A stretch of DNA of 64,000 nt, taken from positions 13,840,501 to 13,904,500 of the forward strand of contig NC_090780.1 in NCBI RefSeq assembly GCF_040054535.1, read 5' to 3'. Below are positions 1-13,200 of this stretch, piece by piece; position 1 is the stretch's first letter, and each line of letters begins with the position of its first letter. Source of the DNA: Antennarius striatus (Eukaryota; Chordata; Actinopteri; Lophiiformes; Antennariidae). The notes below the pieces were generated by a model. It saw only the letters and a program-made list of their open reading frames with translations, was not told the origin of the DNA and made no database searches. The translations under genes and the position numbers were made by a program.

Positions 1-65
1 AATACTAGACAATTTTCTCCTATTTCTGCAGTTGTTTGTATAAACCTACAGTTGAGTAAGAAGCT

Positions 66-575
66 TTAGCTATATTTGAGAGGATATGGAAATATTTCTG
101 GTAACGTGTCCATATCCTCCAGACCGATATCTTCAAAACTGATGGGGGTAATTACCAGTGCATTATTAAAACATTTGTCCCAGAATAATAATGGACACCT
201 GAATTCACAAGCAGACTTTAAGAGTTCACCCAGGTACAGATTTTTGTGACCTGCGTTATATCTGGACCCTGGAGAGTATGAAGTAAGTGATGCCAGCTGG
301 ATGAACGCCACCACTGAGGCTACATTATTTAGCATGCTGGAGGTGAGGTAGTCGTCCAAGGTGGTGAGTTTTCACCACTATAGGGAGTCTAGGACGGCGT
401 TCTGCAGCCAGAGCAACAATGACGAACCACCCACGCCCTCCTCAGCCATGTGGAACAAAACAATCAGAATCCACTTCTGTGTCTGCTGCACCTCAAACAG
501 GTTCTGTCAGGCCCAGGTACTGCAGCAGATGCCTTAGAGATGTTCTCAGTGGGTCTTCCACAAACAAGAAGTTAT
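66..575 (-). pseudogene. Decayed coding-like exon, family not recognised
   Basis: Read on the minus strand, this stretch translates into three successive protein-like segments. The first (575 to about 500) includes TSLRHLLQYLGLTEPV. After a one-base frame change the second includes EVQQTQKWILIVLFHMAEEG and SSLLLWLQNAVLDSL. The third, after two closely spaced stops near 372-380, runs about 97 residues and includes CEFRCPLLFWDKCFNNALV and ends PYPLKYS-stop at 66. The composition (few stops, mixed hydrophobic and charged residues, leucine-rich helices) looks like real protein sequence rather than chance. A plausible splice acceptor (minus-strand TTTCACAG) sits just before the first segment. The frameshift and two stops argue for a pseudogene or a broken retroelement gene. 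I do not recognise the family. Confidence 0.4.
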
Positions 576-624
576 CTGTGAAATTATGGACTTTTAAGTT
601 TATGGGTCCAATGTGATGATGATA

Positions 625-742
625 CCGCGGTGCACTGGCGTCGTTCCCGGAGTGTCCCCCGCCTCACGCCCTATGCCGGCTGGGATAGGCTCCAGCTCCC
701 CGTGACCCGCTACGGCAGATACAGCGGTGGTACATGAAAATG
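625..742 (+). mobile_element. 5'-truncated SINE, 3' half only
   Basis: The body matches the 3' half of the SINE family seen full length at 43322-43706: GCACTGGCGTCG, then GTCCCCCGCCTCACGCCC, then GGGATAGGCTCCAGC and GACCCGCTACGGC. It is flanked by a perfect 15-bp duplication, AATGTGATGATGATA, at 610-624 and 743-757. That is a hallmark of LINE-driven insertion and fixes the limits. The tRNA-like head is missing. Confidence 0.8.
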
Positions 743-1087
743 AATGTGATGATGATAAGATATTGCTGCTGTCTTTCTGGAGGAGAATGTCACATTGATC
801 TAAACGCCAGTGAAATCTTGTGGTATAAGTTAAGTCAGTGATTCTCAAAAAGTGGGGTGTGCTCATTATTATGTTGAGGTGCCTGTGGAGGGGGTGTGTG
901 ACCACAGGGAACATGCATGATAAAAACTAGGGTTTGCTCTTTGACATTCAAGAATAAAGTGTAATTGCACATCTGCTACAGTAGGTGGCAGCAGCACTTT
1001 GACACATACATGTAATGTGCCATTCACTATAATAGAGCATGCGTAGGTAGTGTTTACTCCTCTGCTATGGTGTAGGGTTTTTTTCAC

Positions 1088-1089
<2 letters not shown>

Positions 1090-1164
<75 letters not shown>
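1090..1164. repeat. (AC)n microsatellite
   Basis: About 75 bp of uninterrupted AC dinucleotide. The open frame across it on the minus strand (alternating Cys-Val) is an artefact of the repeat. Confidence 0.97.
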
Positions 1165-1166
<2 letters not shown>

Positions 1167-4097
1167 CAGAGAGCGTGGGGTGCACAAAATGGTTTCTAGA
1201 GGGGCCTAACAGAAAACAATTCAGTTGCACTGGGTTAAATGTTTGACTGCATAATGTGCTCTGACTGAAGGGTGTTCTGACATGATGAGGTTGTGTCTGT
1301 CCATTAAGAGGAGGATTACTGCTGGAATCACTGCTGATGGGAACAGATTAGTTACTTATTGTAACGGATAATATCCGTTTAAAACTTTTGTATTTTCTCA
1401 CTCTTCTGTATCTGTTCCTCCTGGCGGCACTTGGAAGGTGAAACCAGAGTCTAGGACTGATGACCATTCCTAAAGATGCATTCTGTGATTTTTTTTTCTA
1501 GTTTTGGTATCACTGCAATCACAAATTTTGTCCAGTGCTGCCATCTGTTTTTGTCCCTCCCTCTCCTCATATTGGTAAGAAGAAGCATGTGGAATCTTCA
1601 AAGTTCTACCAACACTATGGAGCCAGTAATCAATATTTTCTTCAATATGTATTTAAACATTAAAAGGCATTAAAATATAGAGATATTCATAGTGTTGTTG
1701 TTAATTAATAAAAAAAACTTGATTCACATATCCCAGAGCTCCATGGGTGTAATAATCCAGTTGAACATCTTTTCTCATTCCACAGGATAATTTATTGAGA
1801 ACAAAATAAATGTAAAAACAGCTCAAGGAATAAAAAATCATTTATGCTCTGAGGACTGGATTCAGAACTATACTCAGAATGAAAGTGGGAATCTTGGATC
1901 ACAGGCTGCTCCAACTTGTGTGAATTCCTCTAGACCACCCTTCATGCATCTCAGCAGTGTGCATGGCCTTCGGGTGCCTGTATGCAATCCCTACAATACA
2001 TGCTCCTGATGACGATGGTTGGTCTCCTGACCCAGAACCAAACAGGTCCTACTGGAGGATAACGTTCTCCATGGCTTTTCCAGCCTCTGTCGCAAAACAT
2101 CAGGTGATGTGACCTAACTGGAAATCTTATGATCTGGCACATGATCTTGTTTGACTTGGAGTTACACTCTGATCATGTGTTCCCTTTTTATTTTAACAGT
2201 GTATTAATCTCTTATGTGTCATCTCCACCGAAACAGCCAGATTAAATCTGTCCTTCCTTGCCGTGTTCCAAGGCAAGATGCCAGTTTATTTACCATTAAA
2301 TGTTGAATCAAGAGCAAAACTAAATACAGTCATACAAGATGCCGCTGCCTTAAGTTTCATTTGTGTGTAAAGAATTAAATCAGCAGGAGAAAAGCCTTAC
2401 AAGAAGAAAACCCTGATCGCTGTTTCAGATCAAGTGAACACAGCCTGCAACTGTGTGCTTTAAGTGGACTCTATCAGCTTGGTTCCTCATAACCTCAATG
2501 TTGACAAAAACCTGCTGGTTTCAACTTGTCTTTTGGGCTGATGGTTAAGTCAGATGACAGCAATGCACTGATGATCAGCAACAATCCACAGTCCTGAAGC
2601 AACGTAGATTAAAATGAATATGGCATAAATAAACAGCAGCAGAATAAACATTGCTGTTGTACTGCACTGAATAAAAGTAACAAAACTGCCATTAGATTTG
2701 GCTGAATCCAGTTTTGTAAACCCATCAGAACTTTCTCTAGAGGGCAGTGCGGCTCCACATCAGTCCAGAGCTACAGCTCATTTTACCCGATACCCCACAG
2801 ATGTTACATTCTAGTTTGTACGCTTTGCTGAAAAATACATGTTCTTGTATGTTCTAGTGTGTCCATCATGGATTCACCACATCCTCCCAGGTATTTTTGT
2901 TGAAGAGCTGTAAACTGATCTCAAGCTATTAGTTATAGGATATCCATGCAAATGAGTGATTCTTGTGAAAGCAGTAATGACAGATGAATAAAATATGTTG
3001 CTCAAAAACTGTACCCTGAAAATGTGACACATTTAGTTTAATGATCTTTCTGGATGTGTGTGGCTGACCAAAACCTAGTCAGTGATGTAGTGAGAAACTT
3101 TGTGTTTGAGGCTTGATGACCTCCAGTGGAGTTTGTGTGGCTACAAGTTGGAGACTAAACAGCATGATTTGAAACTACTGTTCATTGATGGCTTTAAAGT
3201 GAATGCCAACTCTCATGCTAATTATATCAGGTAGACATTCAGGGGAGAATAGCTGCTCAGAATAAAGACACCCCTGCACTGAATATGTAAAAATCACATT
3301 GCCATTATCTTCTGTGTGTAATTGTTAAATGCATAATAAAGAATGTATGGGCTGGTGGATTTTAGATGGAGGGCTTTTGGGGGCAGTATACCTGAATAGA
3401 ATGTTTTTCAAAAAATAATTGGTTTAAGTAGAAGCCTGGGGTCCTCCATAAACTGCAAAATTTTAATGTTTTTATATTCTGTTGTGTGCTCGTGTTGTGT
3501 TCCTGCCCATAAGCCACGAGTATCAAATGGAGGAGCTTAAATTCTTCCTCAGAACAGTAAAGTCAGACCAGATCAGAGGAAAGAATGACTTCATTCATAA
3601 ATAAAGATCTGGATGACGTTCATCACGCTGTCCTCCTGTTACAGAGTGCTTCATCCCTTATACATGGTATGACTTTAGTAGGTGAGTGAAGGTACATGTA
3701 TTCTGATGCTGAATAGGCCGGAGACACAAATCTGCCTTTTAACAGTAGGCCTTTATACCTGGATGACCTCCACCCTCCTCCCCCTCAGTGATTCCTTCTC
3801 AGTCTAGTGAATTTGCATTAACATCCATTCACAAAATGACATTAATGACAATCGGTGCCATCTTCTCAATTGGGCTGCAGATTAAAAACATTTACATTTT
3901 GTGGTTTGTCCATTCTTGTCAGATTTACAATGAGCCACCAGTACGAAAAAAGTTTTGAATGAACATGTGAATTACAAGCAGTTATAAACAAAGAACAGCA
4001 ATGTTTTCTTTTCTCATTTACAAATTTGCTTGAATGTGACTTTAAAACAAGATTATTCACACAAATGTCTGCTGACTGGATGCAGCCTTCATTCTAG
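1165..4097. other. Upstream intergenic stretch, no gene recognised
   Basis: AT-rich single-copy-looking DNA with short chance reading frames only. A small palindrome, AACGGAT-AAT-ATCCGTT, lies at 1363-1379 within a loosely inverted segment (GGAACAGAT near 1340 and ATCTGTTCC near 1410). I see no exon with both splice signals and coding bias. Confidence 0.5.
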
Positions 4098-4583
4098 AAC
4101 CAAGGCAGTCACAGACTGCAACATCCCGAGACACCCCTGACAAAATTTTTAAAACATTTTTTTACCCTGACCTACTTGCATAGGTCAAAGATCAAAGCTA
4201 CTGCTCTGACCTACGGTATTATTCGCACTGGCCTTCTCTCTCGTCTTTCTAACTTATGCGGTTCCTGAGAGTACAAAAGTTGAAATTTGACCTTGACCTA
4301 GCTTTCTCAAAGTCGAGGTCATCATCTCATTTTCATCCCCTTTGCTGCCCGAGTAATGTGATGTATCAATCAATCAATCAATCAATCAACTTATATATAT
4401 ATATTGTAATTGTCAGTGTTCGTCCGTCTGTTCGTCCACCAAATATCTTCGCAACTGTTGCAGATGGAAAGATGAAACCAAAAGCACATTACTAAGTAAG
4501 TAAGTAAGCAAGTAGGTCAGGGTAAATTTTTGAATTCAGGGGTGTTATGGGATGTTGCAGTCATGACTGCATTGGCTCTTGTT
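4098..4583. mobile_element. Non-autonomous DNA transposon with long terminal inverted repeats
   Basis: The two ends are inverted copies of about 80 bp. The left end reads GACTGCAACATCCC, ACACCCCTGA and TTTACCCTGACCTACTTGC in order. The right end, reverse-complemented, gives the same three blocks in the same order, with small gaps and substitutions. There is no transposase frame. Internal simple repeats (ATCA at 4365-4389, TA at 4392-4405, TAAG at 4494-4509) have grown inside it. I could not find a target duplication, so the superfamily is open. The element carries seven perfect AGGTCA/TGACCT half-sites and ends about 330 bp before the presumed inka1 transcription start. Confidence 0.75.
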
Positions 4584-4754
4584 AATAATTGTAACCGGGG
4601 CTTGTCCTGGATGATATGTGTCGACTGGACACATTTATCTTTGTTAAAACTGACTTTCTCACACAGATTATAAGAAAGATTATTAATTCAGGCAAAAATC
4701 TGACCATGAAGACTTTAAAAAAAAAAAAAAAAGTCAATCAGCAAATCCACGTCT

Positions 4755-4920
4755 GCTCGGACTGGTTCTTCCGTTCGGATGTTGGGCCGTGGCAGAGGTG
4801 GATTCATCACTGCGCGTGGAAAGCTGCTGCGCTCTGATTGGCTCGTTCGCTTCGCGTTGCATGGACCTGGCGGCGGAGCGCAGCGCCTTAAAGAGGAAAG
4901 CCAACAGGGCTGAAGACTCA
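4755..4920 (+). promoter_or_regulatory. inka1: Putative inka1 core promoter (CpG-rich)
   Basis: CpG density rises sharply here compared with the flanks. An inverted CCAAT box (ATTGG) is at 4837-4841 and a weak TATA-like CTTAAAG at 4887-4893. This would place transcription start near 4915-4925, just ahead of the presumed non-coding exon 1. A short reading frame of 32 codons starts with ATG at 4861 and stops at 4957. If transcription starts further upstream it would act as an upstream ORF. The exact start site is inferred. Confidence 0.5.
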
Positions 4921-5053
4921 CTCAACACATCCCGCTCTACCCGAACGGAGCAGAGTTAAATCCGAATCCGTCCTGGAGACACTTTTTCACCGGTATCTAA
5001 GAACACTGAACGAGACCCGGTGCGTCCTGTGGACGGGAGACCCCACTTCAGAG
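4920..5053 (+). other. inka1: Probable non-coding exon 1 of inka1
   Basis: The 3' edge is a good splice donor, CAGAG|GTGAGA, with GT at 5054-5055. A matching acceptor, CGCGCAG, ends at 5187, giving a 134-bp intron. No start codon in this exon opens into the Inka reading frame, because exon 2 has an in-frame TGA at 5192-5194. The 5' limit is only estimated from the promoter motifs. Confidence 0.5.
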
Positions 5054-5203
5054 GTGAGACTTTATCCACGTCACCGTCCTTTGAAAAAATCCTTTGTGAT
5101 TTCTTCACTGATTGATTAAAGTATTGATGCTTTTGTGTATTCATGCTTTGATTAAAAGCGCTCCATCTTCCTTTTATTGTCGCGCAGGCTCTGAGGGTTA
5201 CAG

Positions 5204-7417
<2,214 letters not shown>

Positions 7418-7537
7418 CTTTTCAGTCACAATAATCAAGTTTGGACAATCAAATCCATTAGTCACTTTATTTTGTTATGACTGTTGTTTCACTTGTTTTA
7501 CAATGATGCATATAAGCTGATGAAAAATATTTAAAAA

Positions 7538-7694
7538 AATAAATTCTCATGATTTAATCTCTGCATATGTTTCATATTTAGCATGATAAATTAACGTTTT
7601 TTGTCAAACTTCTACATGTCACATCACAGCTCATTAAATTCAGTGATTCTTGCTGCCGGATCAGTTGAAGGAGGATTTTACTGTTTGCAATAAA
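7538..7694 (+). promoter_or_regulatory. inka1: inka1 polyadenylation signals
   Basis: AATAAA at 7538-7543, about 120 bp after the stop codon, and a second AATAAA at 7689-7694. Either could end the transcript; a short 3' UTR is implied. Confidence 0.6.
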
Positions 7695-7699
7695 ACAAA

Positions 7700-9387
7700 C
7701 GAGTGTAGGTTCATTTGTTTTCATTAGAAATGTAACTTTTTGGTAGTGCATGATGGAATTTTCTTGCTACGTGGTTTATTGTAATTAGAATATAGTCTTT
7801 TATAAAAAGATTAATCATCACAATATAGCAGTTCTAGCATTAATATGGGTCCACACTCGTTAGATACTAGCGTTTGGATTCAGTTCTTCGTCAACAAACG
7901 GTCTATGTTAGAAGTTTTAAACCCAATGACTAATCTATTTACAGGACAGAAACACAGGCTGTATCAATAGAGCGTTGTATGCTTGATGAGGTAATTCCCC
8001 ATGGGTCCATGCAGTAAGAGGTGAACAGAGTCAAAGCAGCTGGTTGCAGATGGGACAAGAGTTTACTGTTTGCTTTATGAAGCGTAAAGTCTCACTAACA
8101 GCCTGTGCCTCATTTCACTTTGTTTTATTGTGCTTTAGCCTCACAGGTGGTACCAACTCACCCAAACGCATTAGTTAATGCTGCTTTAAGTTCTGAGAAG
8201 GAGAGAAAACATGCGCCAAGATAAGCTAATGATCACTTCACCTTTTGCTTTAACGTGTTCACTCTGTTCATCAATTAAGAGGAAAAATAGCACCAGAGAC
8301 TATGAAGATTAAGAATGTTCTCCAAAGGGATTTCCCATGCTCTCTGCCTCAGCCAGCCTCACCAATCATGTCTCATATCAAGGGCATGGGAGTCTAGAGG
8401 AAAGAGATGTTCTTACTTGGTGCCATTTGTCTTGGACTGTTTTTCTAGATGTCCTGGTGTGAAGTCCCTGTGACACATGAGTTCACTGAGTTATAATGAA
8501 CTCCTTAGGGTACATTCATGCTAGAGTGGAAGGTTATAAAATCAGCCATAATGGAGAAGAAATTTTTTTTTGCAAAGACCACAAGGAACAAATATTTGTC
8601 ATTGTCATGCCATTCCTCAAGTTCTTGTGGCTCAACAGCTGATTTTTCTTTTTATCTCACACCCATTCCCAGAGGCCAGCAGTTGGATAAGTGCTCCACA
8701 GCTGAATGGAGATCAGACAGGGAAAACAGGTCATTGGTCCAAGCAATTATTCAAAGTCACATCAACAGCACATTGTCCCCAGAAAGTAGTCCGCTGCATG
8801 TCTGTAAGCTGGAACATCCAACAGGAAACAGATGATGGAAAACCCCACGTAGTCTAAACTCAGGAAGACATATCCTACAGCTTCATACACTAAAAGTGCA
8901 TGAATGTTGTCAATTTATTCAGAAGACACCACTAAATAATATGGTGTAATATGGTGTGTCAGTAAGAGGAGAATGTGATCTGGCCGTCATGTTAACCATG
9001 TCTTCCGCTTCCACATCCTGTCTCTGAGGCTCCAGCCACCCTATGAGGAAGCTCATTGTGACAGGTTGTATCCACAAACTGAATTTTTCTTGTCTGAACC
9101 CAGACCCACAAGCATATCCGAGGGTATGAACAGAGATGGACTGTAAATCAAGAGCTTTGCCCTCTGGCTTGGCACCTCTACACCTCAACAGTCCAGGAAC
9201 ATTAATGCTGATTGAGACTGGGGCCAGGGGTGTGGTCAACATAACCAAATTTGCTCAACCAAGTAAGATGTGAAGAAATTTTTATTGTATTATTTAGCCA
9301 ATGGAAAACTTGAACAGCATATATCAATACATTCCTGACTTGTAATTGGATGATAAGTCAACAGCCCACCACCACGTCAGTCAGTCA
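7700..9387. other. Intergenic stretch downstream of inka1, nothing recognised
   Basis: AT-rich DNA with short chance frames. No repeat family, exon or RNA gene stands out. Confidence 0.5.
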
Positions 9388-9395
9388 CTCTAGAG

Positions 9396-10206
9396 CAGTG
9401 ATTCTTAACCTGGGTTCGATCGAATCCTAGGGGTTCGGTGACTCAGTCTCAGGGGTTCGGCGGAGACGGACACACATCGTGTCGTGTGTTTTTGCCGAAC
9501 ATACAGGAATCACTGTGTACGTTTGACACATTGTGTCAATTTGTGATGACACGCCCCCTTTAGCCATCACTCCCTGCAGGTGATCACGCTACATCGATTA
9601 GCCTACCTGTGCTACATGGGATTTTTCGCACTCAGCAGTCGATTTATGCCTGTCATGATGGTACGTCATCTGATTGCTTTCTTAATATTTTAATTCATAG
9701 TAACTATGTTGAGCAAAAAAAGAAAGTGGTCGGACGAATATGTGCAATGTGAATTTACATGTACTGTATAACGGAACGTGATGGAAGTCAGCGTTCTGCA
9801 GGATTTGCAATGTCAAGTTGAGAAACTCTAGTCTCTCACTGGCAAAAATAAAGGAACACTTCCTTAAGCTGCATGGAAAACAAAAGAAACAGATTTTGCT
9901 GTGAAAATGACATAAGAGTAGCACTTGTCAAGGTGAAGCCACGCATATCTGAACTGGTCTCTCTATAACAGCAGAAGTCACATTGATTTGCAGGTAGGTC
10001 ATTTCATGTGAGTTCATACACTGTCTTGGTTTTGTTCTTTGAAAAAGGTGACATTAATGCACATTTAATTAAATACACCAGTAAAACATATACTTATGTC
10101 TTAAATTTGAAAAATTTTTTTTTTTTTTTTTACGAAAGAAGGGTTCGGTGAGTGAGCACATGAAACCGGCAGGGTTCAGCACCTCCAACAAGGTTAAGAA
10201 CCACTG
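9396..10206. mobile_element. hAT-superfamily transposon relic
   Basis: The termini are CAGTGATTCTTAACCT and, inverted, CAGTGGTTCTTAACCT (one mismatch in 16). An exact 8-bp target duplication, CTCTAGAG, lies at 9388-9395 and 10207-10214. Eight-bp duplications and CAGNG ends are diagnostic of hAT elements. At 811 bp it is too short for a full transposase; only a degraded N-terminal piece remains (separate entry). A T-run lies near 10117-10131. Confidence 0.88.
9706..9900 (+). pseudogene. BED zinc-finger fragment of a hAT transposase (ZBED-like), broken
   Basis: From ATG 9706 the frame reads MLSKKRKWSDEYVQCEFTCT and then meets TAA. After a frame change, AFCRICNVKL then AKIKEHFLKLHGKQKK follows. 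The spacing Cys-x2-Cys with His-x4-His matches a BED zinc finger, the DNA-binding N-terminus of hAT transposases and of domesticated ZBED proteins. At least one stop and one frameshift break it and the catalytic part is absent, so it is a dead relic inside the hAT element. Confidence 0.7.
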
Positions 10207-10214
10207 CTCTAGAG

Positions 10215-13200
10215 CCAGATATATAGGGTTCAATCTGAAGCAGCATAGACAGTGAGTTGGTAAGAAATGTTTGTGCTGCGTCTAGCAAAGCTGCAGCTAG
10301 TACATTAATACTACCACCCACAAGCACTGCCCCAAAACTGTCCCTCAGCCCTAGTCCTCAAGCACTTAGTTATTTGAATGATGACGCACCGTCCCAGTAA
10401 GTGTTGGCAAGTTACCCAAAGGGTTTAGCGATACTTCACTACTATTCGTCCTGCCTGGTACCACATTCGACTGGGACTCAAACAATTGTCCTACAGAGTG
10501 TAAACTTTTGGTTTATAATATTATTATCCTTTATAAGTACAATCACTTCACAGCAGGAGATGTTGTCTACAGAAATCCAAAGTGGAGCACAGGATGCACA
10601 CAGATTTGTTCTCTCCATGCTGGATATCAACAACGGTGTGATGTATTCAAAACACAGTGCAAACGGTGGCACACAACAGTAATGCTTTGTACCGAAATAT
10701 CTCAACATAACCAACCCAACAAACAAGAGCTAAAACTGGGGAACATCCAAACACTGGGCTCATTTCCATTCAATTCTGACTACAGACTTGTTAGTAGTTG
10801 TTTTTGTTTGTGGTTTTCATGTTTTCAATTTGAATTTGAACAAGACTAACAAGTAGTTTTCTTCTTTACTTGGTGAGGCATCTCACTTAATTAGTAGATT
10901 TATTTGAGGACTAAGCTCATCTAGAGAAATATATTCCACAAATTTTGAATGCAGACAAACCTGTTAAAAACTGAGAAATATATCTGTGAATACAGTAATA
11001 GAGGATTCTGAATTTATAACTGCATCATGAGGTGAACCTGTTGCTATGTCTGTTGTGGGTCTCAAAACTTTTTGAAGGACAGTTCTATGGAGGTTTGGAA
11101 GTAAGGAAGGTGACCCGCTAACAGTCTGACCACAAACACTAGAAGGCTTAGCTTTCAAACTACAGCGAGTGAATGATGACTACCACCCACAGTCTGCTTA
11201 TAGTGAGTGAAACTCTCTCACTCTCTCCTTCTAGCAGTTGGGGTTTGACAGTGTTCATGACTTTGACACACAAGGTGATCTTGACCAGATCTGCTCAAGC
11301 ATCGCACACTTCCAGGGTGGCCCAGTCGAACATAGCGGACATACATCTCTTCTGGTAATTAATTATCAAGCATTAGGGAAGATGGGCCACGTGTTTCGCA
11401 TTCAAGTATTGTAAAGTCGCCGTCTGTGTGTTTATAGAAACAGGCTTTAATTAGACCATATTCAACTTTATTGCTCTGCTGATTTTATCCTACTTACAGT
11501 TTGAGATGTCATCTAAGTGGACTTTGGGCGTCCTCTGCTTTGGCTGCCTGTCAAATACAGAATCAAGTTATCAGCATCTTTACTGTTTAGCACTGACTGA
11601 CATCTTAAATCATCCAATCAGAAATCTACGACAATCTCAGCTCATTGAAGGTATTAAGGAAGCTTTTAAAAAAATAACTTGAATGAGCTGCGTTATTAAC
11701 AGCATGATTAATTTGTGGTGTTTTATATTTTTGTTATTAGTTTTATTTTGTGTAAAGAACTTTATAACCTGTTTTTAGAAAGGTGTGTTTTTACTGACAT
11801 TTATAGAGCACTAAGCCCAAATTGAGAATTTCTTGGAGATCCTTTATCAGAAAAATTCACATGAAGCTTTGTGGAGTTTAAAATAGTTCTGTGTTGGACA
11901 GATGCCCAGCAGAGTTTGGCTTTCATATCTGTCTCAGCCTGATAATGATTAAAAGTCTGCCTGCTGCAGAGATAGAGAAATCCTTTATCAGAGATAGTAA
12001 AAATGTAGTTATGAGAAGGACTGTTGAGAAAAAACAAAAGTAAATCCTGCAATCTATCAAGTGGAAAAGAAACAGGAAGTGAAATGTGAGGGGTGTTCAC
12101 CTGCAGTTAAAAAATTAAATGTAAGATAAATGTTCAGCGTTATTATTCCCTCTTTGCTGTCAATGAAATGGATGGAAAAACATTTATTAAAGCCTGGCAG
12201 GACAAAAATCAATCTTGAGTCATTCATGGCTGTTTCTACTCTGATTCCAATGTATCTTAATTTTACACACACTCTCACACACATACTTTCACACCGTCTA
12301 AATGACAGTTTTCTGAAATATCCAGCATTTAAATAATGGAACAGTGTTGAATTTAACATATAACTTAAGTCATGATCAATGTTTGTGAAAAGTGACAGGA
12401 ATAACATCCTAACCTAATGACCCTTGTAAGATTTTTTCAGGAATCAGGGAATCATCACAGAAGCTTCCTTTAGAAACCACAGCTGCTTTTCCTTCATCCC
12501 TGTTATGAAGGTTCATGGGAATCATAACAGACAAGATGACACAAGCAGCACATCCCAGAGGACTTTGCTTTGGTTCTCATGGTCAGACAGGGCCTCCAAG
12601 GTCAGAGCCTGCTTCCTCTGTTTGGTACGATGCAGTTTTGTTGGTAAACCCTCAGTCCCTTAGTATAAATAGAAGCCTTACAGCAGAGCCTAAATAACAT
12701 TATTCATAAAGGCCTTCAATTGATTGTTTGATTGATGATATGCATTCAGATAAAGTCAAGAGTCATACTGACTTTCTGCAAAGCAACTGATAATCCGCAT
12801 AAGGTCAACTGTACTACTATTACATACAACTATATTTGGTTCTTCTTAAACTTTAATGCTAATCTTTAATCAATAGAAAAACAAACAGAAACCCCCAAAA
12901 CAAAACAGACCAAACAAAAAAACAAACAAACAGCACAGTTGTCTTCTTGCAGACATTGTGCAAGTTTTCACTGGGGTCCAGCTCAGATTTGCGATGTCAG
13001 AAGCTGGACACACACAACCTTTAGTAATGGGGTCCTGTCAGCACCGCACCAGCATCAGGCTGTTGACGCTGACGTTCATTGTGCCTCCTGTTGATTTGGC
13101 ATGTACAGACTTGTCATGGTTGTCATCAGTCTGTTTCTGAGCTGCAGCGTGTGTCGATCCCGTTTATGGATTGCTACACCTGCCTGACCCGCGTGTTGAA

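Noticed and set aside
8919..9248. 109-codon minus-strand frame downstream of inka1
   Set aside because: No recognisable motif and no supporting signals; probably chance.
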